Of a DNA stretch of 64,000 bases, positions 10,792 to 21,732 are shown in pieces. The stretch spans positions 51,940 to 115,939 of the forward strand of contig MU266400.1 in NCBI GenBank assembly GCA_021014945.1. The letters run 5' to 3'. Every line of letters starts with the position of its first letter. Position 1 is the first letter of the stretch. A program made the translations under genes and the position numbers. This stretch comes from Leucogyrophana mollusca (lineage: Eukaryota > Basidiomycota > Agaricomycetes > Boletales). Below the pieces are notes generated by a model. It ran no database searches and was not told the origin of the DNA. It saw only the letters and a program-made list of their open reading frames with translations.

Positions 10792-12521
10792 ATGGCGACA
10801 TCCTCCCAGTCATTGGTGGCGTTTGGTCAACAGCATGTCACGAAAGGTCTTGGTCGTCTGACCGAGGCGGTTATGTCTAAAGGCGAGGGCTCCTATGTGA
10901 GCTTTGAGGATGGGCGGCGTATGTTGGATTTCAGTTGCGGAATTGGTGTGACAAACCTCGGTAAGGGCAGCCCTCCCCTCAACACCAGAATCAGCTCATT
11001 CATTGTTGACAGGCCACTGTCACCCCAAGGTTAGCAGGGCTGCCGCTGACCAGTGTATGAATCTCGTCCATGGACAGGTGAATGCAGATTCACTGAAACG
11101 CAAAGCCGTGTGTGAAGTTGATGGGCTTTTTTCTTCTAGTGCAGCATATCCTTCCATGGACCATATCTTCGCCTCATCGAGAAGCTTCTGCCAATCATGC
11201 CTGACCCGTCTCTGGACTCGTTCTTCGTATGGACGTCGGGATCGGAAGCCATCGAGGCGTCCCTGAAGATGGCACGCATGATTACGGGACGACAAAACAT
11301 CATCACTATGCAGGGTAACGACTCCATGGACTTGGATTAAAAAGCTTATCCTACTAAGCACTGATGCCGTGGTATCTTCACAGGTGGCTATCATGGGCGT
11401 ACATTTGGAGCAATGGCCGTAACCAAAAGCAAGACGTCATACAGTGAAGGCCAGTTCCCCCTGATGGCATGTTGAACCCACGGATTCCCAAGATGCGTCA
11501 CTTACTCACGTACCTGTCTGCCAGCCCGGCGTCTTCGCGATTCCATTTCCATACTGGCACCAATTTGGGCTTCCGCCGTCGACCAGCGAATCTGAGCTTG
11601 TTCGGCAAGCACTATATCAACTCGACTTAGTCCTCAAGCAACAGACTGCGCCGCGCGACACTGCTGCAATGCTCATCGAGCCTGTGCTTGGAGAAGGGGG
11701 TTATGTCCAGGCTCCAGCCCCGTTTTTACAAGGTTTGCGAGAGGTATGCGACAAGCACGGCATCCTCTTGATTGTCGACGAGGTCCAGAGTGGCTTTGGG
11801 CGGACCGGGAAGTATTTCAACATTGAATACAGCAACGTACGCCCGGACATCATGACGATGGCGAAGGTACGGCTCGGCAGTTATCGACTGACTTTGTGCT
11901 CAACGTAATTATAGGGCCTGGCCAATGGTTTCCCCCTGAGTGTCGTTGTTAGCCGTAAGGAGCTCACAGATAAGCTCAAACCAGGTTCCTTGGTGAGTAC
12001 TCAGATATATTTTTGCGTAAATGTGGCTGAGCAATTTCTAGGGAGGCACGTATGCAGGCAATGCAGTCTCTTGCGCTGCTGCAGTCGCAGTAGCAAACGC
12101 TTTCCGAGAGGAGCAAGTTCTGGAGAACGTTGGTGCTCGGTTTGTAACGCGTTTACTTTTTTAGCCCTATCTGAAACATCTCTCCAGCTCGAAGGAGCTC
12201 ATTGCTACGCTCAGCAGCCTACGTAGCGACCCAGATGTCGGCTCCAGTATCGTCGATGTCAGAGGGCAGGGCCTGATGGTTGCGGTTGAATTCGCCTCGC
12301 CCCTGTATTCAGCACACGACCCCGCACTTGATTTATCTGCGCCGAAAAACCTCGCAACGCGAGTTGCGAAGCGCTGCATGGAGAAAGGGTTGCTCATTCT
12401 AACAACCTCTGTGTATGAAGTCATCAGGTTCATTCCTCCCCTCAACATTTCGGAGGATGATCTGAAGAAGGGTTGCGAGATCTTTGCGGCATCATTAAAG
12501 GAGGTTGTACGAGAAGGATAG
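10792..12521 (+). CDS. Class III (4-aminobutyrate/ornithine type) PLP aminotransferase
   Basis: Begins MATSSQSLVAFGQQHV, then VSFEDGRRMLDFSCGIG, NLGHCHPKV, VWTSGSEAIEASLKMAR, GGYHGRTFGAMA, AAMLIEPVLGEGGY, LLIVDEVQSGFGRTG with the PLP-binding Asp, and MAKGLANGFPLS with the Schiff-base Lys. The frame ends SLKEVVREG. The order and spacing are those of class III aminotransferases such as GABA transaminase and acetylornithine aminotransferase. The exact substrate is not determined. No mitochondrial presequence is evident in frame. The join between FPLM and PGVFAIPFPYW needs a GC-AG intron at 11467-11524; no GT donor there keeps the frame. Confidence 0.88.
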
Positions 12522-12781
12522 TGTATCATCCACGCATTTTGTTGTAAAACCACCCCCTTGCTTGTATGATGACGGCGACCTACCACCACATACTCCTTCC
12601 GTGGTTGACTCGCCATTGGCTGTAGCATTTAGGCGGGTTCCCAATTTGGCAATCACAACGACCGTGTAAGCTTGCGCCCCCAGCACGCTTGCAGCGAGGA
12701 CTCTTGAATGTGCAGCCCACCGCAAAAGCGTGCCTCAGCATCGAGGACGTGGGCTTTCATTTCTCCCTTCCATCTTTCGCC

Positions 12782-14953
12782 ATGAATTTTCACAATCTAT
12801 GCCTTGGCTTGACGCTGACTCTAATCGGCTCCGTGAATGGCTACATTCCAGCCATAGGCACCAACGACACCAGCACACTCAGCCAACAGGGAAACAACGT
12901 TACGGACTCATCGAAGGTGCATCTGCAGTGGTTCTCTAATGGGTGGGAAATCTGTGATCCAGTGCTGCATGTGCAACTGACATTCTTCTTTGCTATGGCA
13001 CATATGTGAAAGCAGATCAGACTGGGAGTACATTTCTTACCAACTTGTTGGTGCAAACAGCAATGGGTTAAGCCAGGTGGGTGGTGTTGCAGGTTTGTTG
13101 TAATTTGTTGCGTTTCTGAAAATGACGCTTCCACGCAGGGGGCTCTTGTGCATTTCGCGGAGGACTATGCAGGCAATCAAACAAGTATGCACTTTATCCT
13201 CCTGACAGACTATCTCTCATGGGACTATTTTTCTTCAGCTACCACACCCTGGATAGCCCTCGTATCATGCGATTCGAATTCCACAAATGCATCCCAGGAG
13301 AATGACATCTTCACGCTTGCTCGTGATCGGGGGGCTCAATCAGCTGTAAGTCTTCAGATTTCAGGGCGTGTTATTGCCTTTGCTATCGGAACTCAAGCTA
13401 ACGACCGCGGCGGTTGCTCCAGCTTCTCTACTCCCTACAGTCCGAAGCGTGCGTCATCAACCCTGAGTACGCGGACCCTGCGACTTTCGACCAGGTGTTT
13501 GATATATTCTCGACGCGGTCCAACAGTGTCTCACGGTCCGGGTGGTTCGATATCGATTCCGTGGTAATGCGCTGACGGTTTCACACACAGAGCAATTGAG
13601 CACCAGTTCGGCCAATTTGGACCGGGGAACGAGTCATACTATGGCTATTACAATGCAACCATGCTGAACTCGAGCGCTGCGGTCGTCAACAGCACCCTTC
13701 AAAGTAACAATCCGGTGGCGCCCGGTATCATCTATGCGACTTTACAGGCTTATAATGCCACCGGCACCAGTACCAATGGGAGTGAAACTAATAATAACAG
13801 CTCGGGCAGTTCCTCGTCGAGCGATGGGAGTCGCAAGGAAACTGGTCTCGCGATGTTTGTGTTGTGCCGCAGTCCCCGGCTCCTTCGCGTTACTGACGAT
13901 GAACTTGTTGCTCAATAGGATCATCCTCTATGCCATTACGGGCTGTGTTTCGGCTCTGTTCTGTGTCGTCATTGTGTCCGGGGTGCGTTCATCGTTTGCT
14001 CGGTGATAAGGAGCCCCCGCTAATCGTACATGGACCTCAGGCAATACGGGCTATTCGACACCCGGAGCGTTACGGCCCACGGATGGCGGATGGTGCTCTT
14101 GGAGGACATGGCAGTGGCGGGCAGAGTCGTGCCAGGGGCCTTGGCCGCGCTATGTTGGATACGTTCCCTGTGGTCAAATTCGGAGTTTCTTCCGAGGACC
14201 AGGAGGGGTCCGATGACAATAGGCGTCCAAAGGATGTAGAAGCACTACCTGCGGGCTTTAGAGAGTCGGTCGCGGATCCACCCAGTCAGGCAATGGAGAT
14301 GGATGGGATAACGAATGGACGGGAGCAAATCCAACATGGGAGTATGACACAGATCGCAGCAGCAGCGCCGGAAGGGCTGCAAGAATCGGACGTCCGCGAG
14401 GACGAAGCTAACCCGGTGGCGGGTGGATCTCGGGGTGTGCTACCACGTCTGATTGCGCCCCAAATCAGTTCTACCGACACCAATAACCCTCAGCCTTCGA
14501 TATCACCAAAAGACGGAGATGCGCTGATGCCAGATGCCATTGGACGGGAGACGTGTCCAATATGCATCGTCGACTTCGAAGAGGGCGATGACCTACGGGT
14601 GCTGCCATGCGAGGGCAAACATCGGTTCCACCAGCAATGCGTCGACCCATGGCTCCTCGAGCTATCGGGCTCTTGTCCTATATGTCGACATGGTCTGTAT
14701 CCAAGTTTTTCGCTTAGACGTGAAACTTACTCTTCCCGCAGATTTTCACGCGCTTGAGGCGATGCTCTCAGAAAACGATGGAGATGAAGACATACGGTCT
14801 AGTCGGCGCTATAGCCAAGCACCACATCAGAACCGCTTTTCGCGATACATACGCTTCGCACGACGGCGGCGCGACCGACGAGGGTGGGAGGGGCCGCAGG
14901 GCGACGACCCGACGGACCCTTATCGGGCTGTGGAACCGGAATCGACGATGTAA
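12782..14953 (+). CDS. PA-TM-RING type E3 ubiquitin ligase
   Basis: Starts MNFHNLCLGLTLTLIG, a signal peptide. The luminal part has many N-glycosylation sequons and a protease-associated-like region (WIALVSCDSNST, IFTLARDRGAQSA). Near 13920 a single membrane helix, IILYAITGCVSALFCVVIVSG, is followed by basic RAIRHPERYG. The cytosolic tail ends in a RING-H2 finger: CPICIVDFEEGDDLRVLPC, HRFHQQCVDPW and CPICRH (C3H2C3 spacing). After one more intron an Arg-rich tail ends at 14953. Such proteins (RNF13/GRAIL type) ubiquitinate from endosomal or vacuolar membranes. The middle joins around 13000-13600 are less certain than the RING. Confidence 0.8.
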
Positions 14954-15822
14954 CATACGCATCTTTCCTAATCTTTTGTATTTTGGATGTGCTCACTTAT
15001 AAGTTATAACATGGACTTCCTCATTGTGGACGTTTTTCTAGGGTTCTATTCGCTCGCAATTTCTGTCGTATCGCGATGAATCTGCATTGTCGAAGACAAA
15101 GACACCTCCAGGCCGCTCCCAATCCGCGTGGCGTCCTCAGCTCTGCGGCGAGCTTCATTTCTCCTGCACAAAGACTACCCAAGCCACGGAAGGAATTCTC
15201 AGCCAGTTGCCCGCCTCAAGGCTTGACAAGCAACTCTTACCGCAACGGTGTGATTACCACAGGGGTGGGTTATCTACCTGGTTATACTCCCTCTTCCTAC
15301 CGACAGGCGACTCCTGGAACGCTACTGGAATAGTGACTGGACTTGACCGCGGCGCTGCCCAAAATTGAAGGGGCATGACCCACACACGTCCATTGCTTAC
15401 CAGATATGTATTCCCCTCCGCCCTCGAGTGCCGGAATGAGCTGTTGAACGGAAGCCGATCCCACCTGTCTGCCGGAACACTCGGACACCCTTGATCCAGC
15501 ATGTTGCAGGCGTGGTTGCAGTTTGCTTCAAAACTTAGCATCAGCCTCGAGCATACCTCCATTTTTACTCAATAGCCTGAGCATAGCGTACAATACTCGT
15601 TCGACTGCAAGTTCGAATTTTTGAACTGGCTGGGGTGATTCGCTCAAGATTCGCTCGCCAGTGATGGCGAAATATGCCGACACCGCCGGTAATCGGCATT
15701 TCCTTCAACCAAATTGCACTACGTGAAACACCGAAGTCCTGGTTCAGCCCGACTCAGCGGTTCATTATCATGATGCACATTCGACGTTCCACGATCAGGT
15801 CACTCTCTGTGTTCTTCTTGCC
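14954..15822. other. Intergenic region, overlapping small frames, no supported gene
   Basis: Open frames of 60-100 codons occur on both strands at 15076-15562 but show no domain, signal peptide or consistent splice pattern. Part of this stretch may be more of the decayed element described at 15823-16188. Confidence 0.4.
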
Positions 15823-16188
15823 ATGGACGCACAACTCTCGTTTGCGCGACATGTACATCTCAACCAATATTCAATAGCGGCGTTCACCGGCAGAGATGCA
15901 CCCCAAGCAACGACGGTTTTCATTCCAAGCTTTCGTGTGCCCACGGGAGACCAACCGCCGGGTATGGCCCCCCAGAGTTGCGCAAAATTGATGGCGACTT
16001 ATTTAGAAGATTGCGACGCATCTGCTGTGGCGGGGCTTCGTCTCTACAACTCCTCCATCATGCTGCTCACCTCGTTGGAGGTTTGGATCGTATTGGACAA
16101 GGTCGTAATCACTGACAAAATCCCCCTGCTCTCCGAATATTAGTCCGAGGTCCCGATGGCACAACTGGATTCGATCCTATCTTGTTAG
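15823..16188 (+). pseudogene. Decayed fragment resembling the DUF3638 region of large fungal helicase-like proteins
   Basis: The frame reads CAKLMATYLEDCD, then SSIMLLTSLEVWIVLDK and IPLLSEY, an in-frame TAG at 16141-16143, then SEVPMAQLDSIL and a second stop at 16186. From memory of the family, DUF3638 proteins carry a block of the form 'SxMLLTxxELWxxxDK...PLLxDYxPExP..LLxxLL', which this matches on both sides of the stop. Intact members are thousands of residues long, and neither flank continues the protein. I infer a relic of a once larger gene. The assignment rests on one block, so it stays moderate. Confidence 0.45.
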
Positions 16189-17100
16189 GTACACATCAGG
16201 GCAACATTGGCGTCACAGGCCCTGCGGTCTTACATGGCCGACTGACTGCTTATAGCTACGTATGCTTGTTTCACTTGCTCCTTCCCGAAACCCTGGCGCA
16301 ACCAGTCTCAAGAGGCGAATCATGTAGCGGCCACGGATACAAGACTCACGAGTCACCATAAGGTCGCTCCTTTTTGTTTTGTCGCTGGTTCCAATTCCTG
16401 AAGTTGTCGGTCCCCCTGTTGCTGAGATTGTGTGGATTGTGCAAGACTCCTGAATATGAACCTCGATCAATGAATTTTAAACGGCAGGTCCTCCTTCCCA
16501 GTCTCGCTTCAGCTCTCAATGTCATTATTATTGCTAATTAATAATCTTGATTCCTTCTTCAGGTCGCGAGATTGGACAACACACTCTTTTAGAGTCTCTT
16601 ATAAGCCACATGTAACCTATTCCCAGGGGCCATTCAAACCGATCGACCTTAGCTTCGGAATGAGCGCCTCATCCCAGTCTGCTCGTCAGTGCACACAGAA
16701 GATCCACACCGCGGAAGCAAAAACTCGGCCTATCCGATAGAGTCCAGACAAGATCGCGGCCCCACTCATGATATTGACAAAACTTGTCGATACCCGTCAG
16801 CTCAGGGGAAGCGAGATGATTGATGAGTACTGATGATGTGTTTCTGACTTGCTTGTCTGATCGGACGTTTCCGGTGAAATTCTTCCGAAAGTTCACCCAC
16901 CTACCTCCGAAGCCGGTTTGGGGTTTGATACAGCACTGACATCGTTGGATTGCGGATCGCAACTTGTCGCGACCAAGCGACCGAGTTCGTCGAACTAGAC
17001 CATGTCTATCACGTTCTACTAATGACTGTCTGATCGCTTTCAAGTTCATGTAGGCGATGTCCAATCCGCTCGGCTACGCGACTCACCACACAGATGTCGC
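16189..17100. other. Intergenic region upstream of S28 copy 2
   Basis: No gene supported. Frames at 16213-16470 (-) and 16669-17064 (-) lack any recognisable motif. The 3' part presumably holds the S28 promoter. Confidence 0.45.
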
Positions 17101-17112
17101 GGTATAAAAGCA
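17101..17112 (+). promoter_or_regulatory. TATA box of S28 copy 2
   Basis: GGTATAAAAGCA lies 43 nt ahead of the start codon. The same 12-mer precedes S28 copy 1 and the hydrophobin. Confidence 0.7.
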
Positions 17113-17154
17113 GCTCTCAGCTATTCGCCATGTCGCTGTGTGACCTTCGCAACG

Positions 17155-19355
17155 ATGGCCCCATCCTGGCTCTCCAAATTTCTTCTCGCGACTTTGTTGT
17201 CCACATCCATCGCGGAGGCTGCCATTTCGACCTCGCCCTGGAGAGGTCTACCCCGACTCCCTAGGGTCGATGTCGCTGAGCGCTCCTTGGCACGTCCTGA
17301 CGGGACTGAGCTTCCTTCTCTTGCGACGGTCTACCAGTTTGACCAGCTCATTGACCACACCAACCCAAAACTCGGGACATTCAAGCAACGGTTCTGGATG
17401 AACTGGGAATTCTATGAAAAAGGTGTGTAGGCAGAAACTTGTATCACAACTCATCTTCCTTCTTACAACACTTGCTAGGCGGGCCTATCATATTGATGAC
17501 CCCTGGTGAAGCCGATGGGGACGGTATGACATCTTGACAGCCTTAATACGACCACTGCGAATGATCTTGTGCATTGTATAGGCTATGGAGCGTACTTGAC
17601 CAACCAAACCATGAACGGCATGATTGCGCAACAGCAAAATGGCGCTACGGTGATCCTCGAGCATCGTTTCTTCGGGTCATCCAACCCTTACAACAACCTG
17701 ACTTCTCAAAGCTTGGAGGTCCTCACCATCGAGCAGGCCATGGCAGATCTCGTCAACTTCGCCAAGACCGCCGATTTGCCAATGCCTGGGGGCGACCAGG
17801 TGAAGCCAAATCAGGCCCCGTGGGTTTTGGTGGGGAGAAGCTATGCTGGTGCGCTTTGTGCTAGTTTGCGTGGTCGGGAAGGTAGTGACGTCGCTTTTCG
17901 CTGTGTTTAGGCGCACTCGCGAGCTGGACAAAGCTCAAGTAAGTATCTTACCGCATCTTGGCTGGTGGATGTCAACCTTACGCACATCGTTTATTCAGAA
18001 ACCCCACAGTCTTTTACGCCGCATACGCATCGTCTGCCGTAGTCGAGACTATCACGTAAAATATTTCTCTTCTTCCTAGCGACATATCGCTCAATGCATG
18101 CATTGCTTCACAGAAACTTCTACGAGCTCTTTAACCCGATCCGCGACAACATGCCCAAGAACTGCTCTGCCGACGTTGAAGCCGTTATTGCTTACCTCGA
18201 CAAGATGTACGCAGCGAACAATAATACGGCTCTCCAGTCGTTGAAGACCACCTTTGGGCTCGGAAACCTCTCCCACATCGCTGACTTTGCGGCCGCATGT
18301 GCGTATTCGGTCAGAAAGGACGATAGGATTGGCTGACTCGTCACACAGTGCAAAATAACTTGTTCGACTACCAGCTTATGCAGCCTACAACTGGCCCCGG
18401 TGCGATGTTCTACCAGTTTTGCGACGCCCTCGAGGTCAAGGATGGCGTGAGTGCGCCTACAAGTGGATGGGGCCTCCAACACGCCATCCAGGCCTGGGGT
18501 AACTTCTGGAACACTACTTACTACGCTTACTGTAAGGAACCTCCTGTCATTTTCTTTCGCTGGCGCCCAGACACTGACGTGATCCATCCACTCCAGACTG
18601 TGGCACTACAGACGCTGAGTGAGTCTTGACAGGAATTATATATCTCCTCCATCAATCCTTAACGACCACACAGAGACTGTATCGGTTCATATGACCCTAA
18701 CTCGTCATTCTATACTGATGTTTCCGTCGGCAACGTATGGCGATCTTGGTTCTGGATGATGTAAGTTTCGGTGTCACATCTAAATATTTATCCCACAAGT
18801 CTTAAATCGCTTCTTCCAGGTGCAATCAAGTCGGCTTCTACCAGACTGGTCCCCCTGCTGGCCAGCCAGCTATTTCCAGCCGCATCATCAACACCGCCTT
18901 CTTCGAGGTGAGCAAGAACATGTGTCATCAACCTATTGGCGCAGAATGTGACTCGTGACTCGTACATTACAGAGGCAATGCGTGGACATGTTCCCTCAAA
19001 AGTTCACCAAGCCCCCTACTCCAAGTACTGCAGCTACTAACAAGGAATACGGGGGATGGGACATCAAAGTCGACAAGGTATTCTTCGCGACTGGTCTCCG
19101 TGCGTCTTTCCCTTCCTTTCATAGCTTAGCTACCGCATCTAACGATACACACCAGGTGACCATTGGCGCGACTCGACCCTATCAGCTGATGGTCTGCATC
19201 ATGCCAATACTTCATCCCAACCTATCTACGAGACCGACGCTTATCATGGTTCAGATATGAGCACCGCAAACGGACTCGTTGACCCAAGTGTTTTGCGGGT
19301 GCAGCAGGCAGGTCTGGCGTACATGAAGACTTGGCTTGCAGAGTGGCATGCGTAG
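17155..19355 (+). CDS. Secreted serine peptidase, family S28 (prolyl carboxypeptidase type), copy 2
   Basis: Starts MAPSWLSKFLLATLL, a signal peptide, then VYQFDQLIDHTNPKLG and FKQRFWMNWEFYEKG. The nucleophile motif reads GRSYAGA (GxSxG kept, second Gly of the usual GGSYSG replaced by Arg). Later exons give YASSAVVETITNFYELF, FCDALEVKDGVSA, VWRSWFWMMCNQVGFYQTG, FFATGLRDPWRDSTLS and SADGLHH, supplying the catalytic Asp and His regions. It ends at 19355. Joins checked remain in frame, so the gene appears intact. The start is placed at the signal-peptide Met rather than the in-frame Met five codons earlier. It is paralogous to 3810-5981. Confidence 0.9.
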
Positions 19356-20222
19356 GTCTGCACCATACAGTATGGAGTTGGCGACACATTCTGCAATCGC
19401 ATTCTCAGGTGTCCTATCTACAATTTTGTTGATATATTGGAATCGCGTTCCGCATCTCTTTGTAAAGATATGCTCAGGCTGTGACTTCGTTTGTATAGCA
19501 TTTCGATATTGTCACAACCGTCACTGATTGTTATTCACCCAAGCGGCTGTGACCCGACGCCAGCTTGAACAAAACCCGGTCGCTGTTGATGCGCACAACA
19601 AAAGGTCATCTCCTATATCTAATATTCTATGTTGACTCTACCATGACGGTCTCCGCTCCGGGCCACGCTCGACACTGTTCTTTCCATAGGCCAGCTCGAA
19701 ATCCCTAGGTGTAACTCTATTCATCACTTTTTCAACTGGGAGCCAGTGGTGCTTCTCTTGATCTTCTGGAAAGCTGATCGAACGATGTAAACTGTATGTA
19801 TTTTTCTGAGAGCAAATTAAACTAAGCATAGCGTAACTCGGATCAGTGCGAACACGAGTCGCTTACACTGTTTGCAGACGGCACGAACCATAGAGGCCGA
19901 CACGCTCCCCTGGACCTCTGCACTGCCAAGGAGATTCATTGATCTCGATGTTACACAGTGTTGTTGAGGCCACTTCACGAGCTTCTGAACTCTGAGCGCA
20001 CTCGAGCACCTTCGACCTGCGTCCCACTCAGATGCTGGTGGCCTTCTTCCAACAAAATGGAAGCGCCACTATTTGGCGCCAGTATCCCGCCTAACTTTCA
20101 GTGGAAGCACTCTATAACGCGCTTTCAAATGCCAGAAGCCCGTTCGGCTGTTTCTTTCTACCTGCAGCTCGCCACAATCACGCTTAGCGGTAGACGGTAC
20201 GTGTAAGGCTAACCCTCAGAAA
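19356..20222. other. Intergenic region between S28 copy 2 and hydrophobin
   Basis: No gene supported; only scattered frames of fewer than 85 codons are present. The 3' end is the hydrophobin promoter. Confidence 0.5.
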
Positions 20223-20234
20223 GGTATAAAAGCA
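20223..20234 (+). promoter_or_regulatory. TATA box of the hydrophobin
   Basis: GGTATAAAAGCA lies 114 nt ahead of the hydrophobin start. The leader downstream is rich in C and T. Confidence 0.65.
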
Positions 20235-20347
20235 AGAACGACCTGCTATACTCCCCAGCTTATACGCTTCCAACAGTGTAGCTGTCCATTCGTTCACATT
20301 CCTTTCAATCATCCACCTTGAACTTCAGTTCACCTCCTCGTCCAACT

Positions 20348-21014
20348 ATGTTCATTCGCTTGTCTGCGCTCGTTTCCCTCGTCGTTCTCGCCGCTGCTCT
20401 ACCTCAGGGAAATATCGTCCGCCGCGATGTCGGTGAATGTGTGTGTCAAAATGGCGGTCTCCCCTCGAGCCCGCCGCAAGCCCCTCCGTCCTCCTCGACA
20501 CTTTCTAGCTTACCAGGCTTGAGTACGGCTACTGGCCCTCCTAGTCTACCATCGACCAACCCCAGCTCTTCGTCACCGAGCAGTCCCAGTTCTTCGTCGC
20601 CGAGCAACCCCAGCCCTTCTTCCAAACCCGCGGGTACCGCGCCCACAAACCAATGCAACACTGGTTCCGTTCAATGTTGCAACAAGGTCCAAGACGTAAG
20701 GCCGCCGCCTTTATAGTATAATCCGATCATCGACTCATTGCAAACCTTCTGTAGGCATCAGACGCGAGGAAGGACGGAGTTCTGGACTTCCTTGGTGCAA
20801 AGGGACTGGGCGTTACTGGCCTGGTTGGATCACACTGCAGTCCAATCACTGGTCTCGGCACGGGGAGCGGCGCTAGCTGCAGTCAGCAGCCTGTTTGCTG
20901 CGAGAATAATCACTACGTGCGTCTTCCGGGTTTTTCTGGTTACTACGTACTAATTGCAATTTGTAGAACGGTCTTGTCAATATCGGCTGCTCGCCCATCA
21001 ATATCAATGCCTGA
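20348..21014 (+). CDS. Class I hydrophobin with a long Ser/Pro-rich N-terminal region
   Basis: Three exons (20348-20695, 20755-20916, 20967-21014) give 185 residues. MFIRLSALVSLVVLAAALP is a clean signal peptide. Then comes a linker of about 90 residues made mostly of Ser and Pro with repeated PSSSSPS-like units. The hydrophobin core has eight cysteines in order: CNTG, QCC, HCSP, CSQQPVCC and GCSP, with class I spacing. Most class I hydrophobins have a much shorter segment before the first cysteine, so this linker is unusual. An extra pair, CVC, sits just after the signal peptide. The product should self-assemble at air-water or cell-wall interfaces. Confidence 0.93.
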
Positions 21015-21732
21015 GTTGCCCAAGAATCATGCTGTGTCTGCATGTCGTTAGCTTAGCACTGATTGCGCACAGAACTTTCAGTTTAGTTGCTTATAACCTA
21101 CATACTCCCCTTATTGGGACTTTAATCCGAGTGTGTTGTTTCGACTCTGACTGTTGGTCTCAAACTCGAAATGGCACTTGTCAGTCTCCCGGGTTGGTTC
21201 GTCTTGTTCTTTCTTTCCCGAGAGTTCGTTTCGGTGTCGAGTGCTGTAAATTTTGCCTTATGGAGTCATCTTGGGGACGATCGTGCCATTACCTACGCCA
21301 CAGGAGATGCGCATGATATTTTATAAAGCTGAAATACTTCACATGACTTGTTGGGGACCACGAATGGATGGGGATGTATAGACAATATTTGTTACACCCA
21401 AAGTACAGGTCAAGCGAGTTTCCCGACTACTTTATGGGCACAGGATTGATTGAGACGTGTGGTCGAACTACCTAAGCTGAACAACATTAGTGATTGTAGC
21501 TCACGATTGCCTGCAAACGAGGTCAAAAGGAGGCCATGACTGTCAGTATACGTCGGAGCGATATCTTGCCACGAGACCGTTCGGTATCGGATGTGTGACA
21601 GAAGCGATCGATAAAACTTTACAAGCCTCCTCGAGTTGGGTGCAAGCGATATTGTTCCAAGCTCGGCATTCGGATCGTAGAGAACAGCTTCGCGTTGATG
21701 TCAAGCGTCGGCGTGATTTCAGCAGGTTTTAT
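21015..21732. other. Convergent intergenic region
   Basis: Lies between the hydrophobin 3' end and the ATRIP-like 3' end. No gene supported; frames at 20954-21316 and 21490-21738 have no motif. Confidence 0.5.

Noticed and set aside
15254..15562. 102-codon minus-strand frame considered as an FAD-oxidase N-terminus
   Set aside because: No FAD-binding motif or signal peptide, and neighbouring exons do not continue the family.
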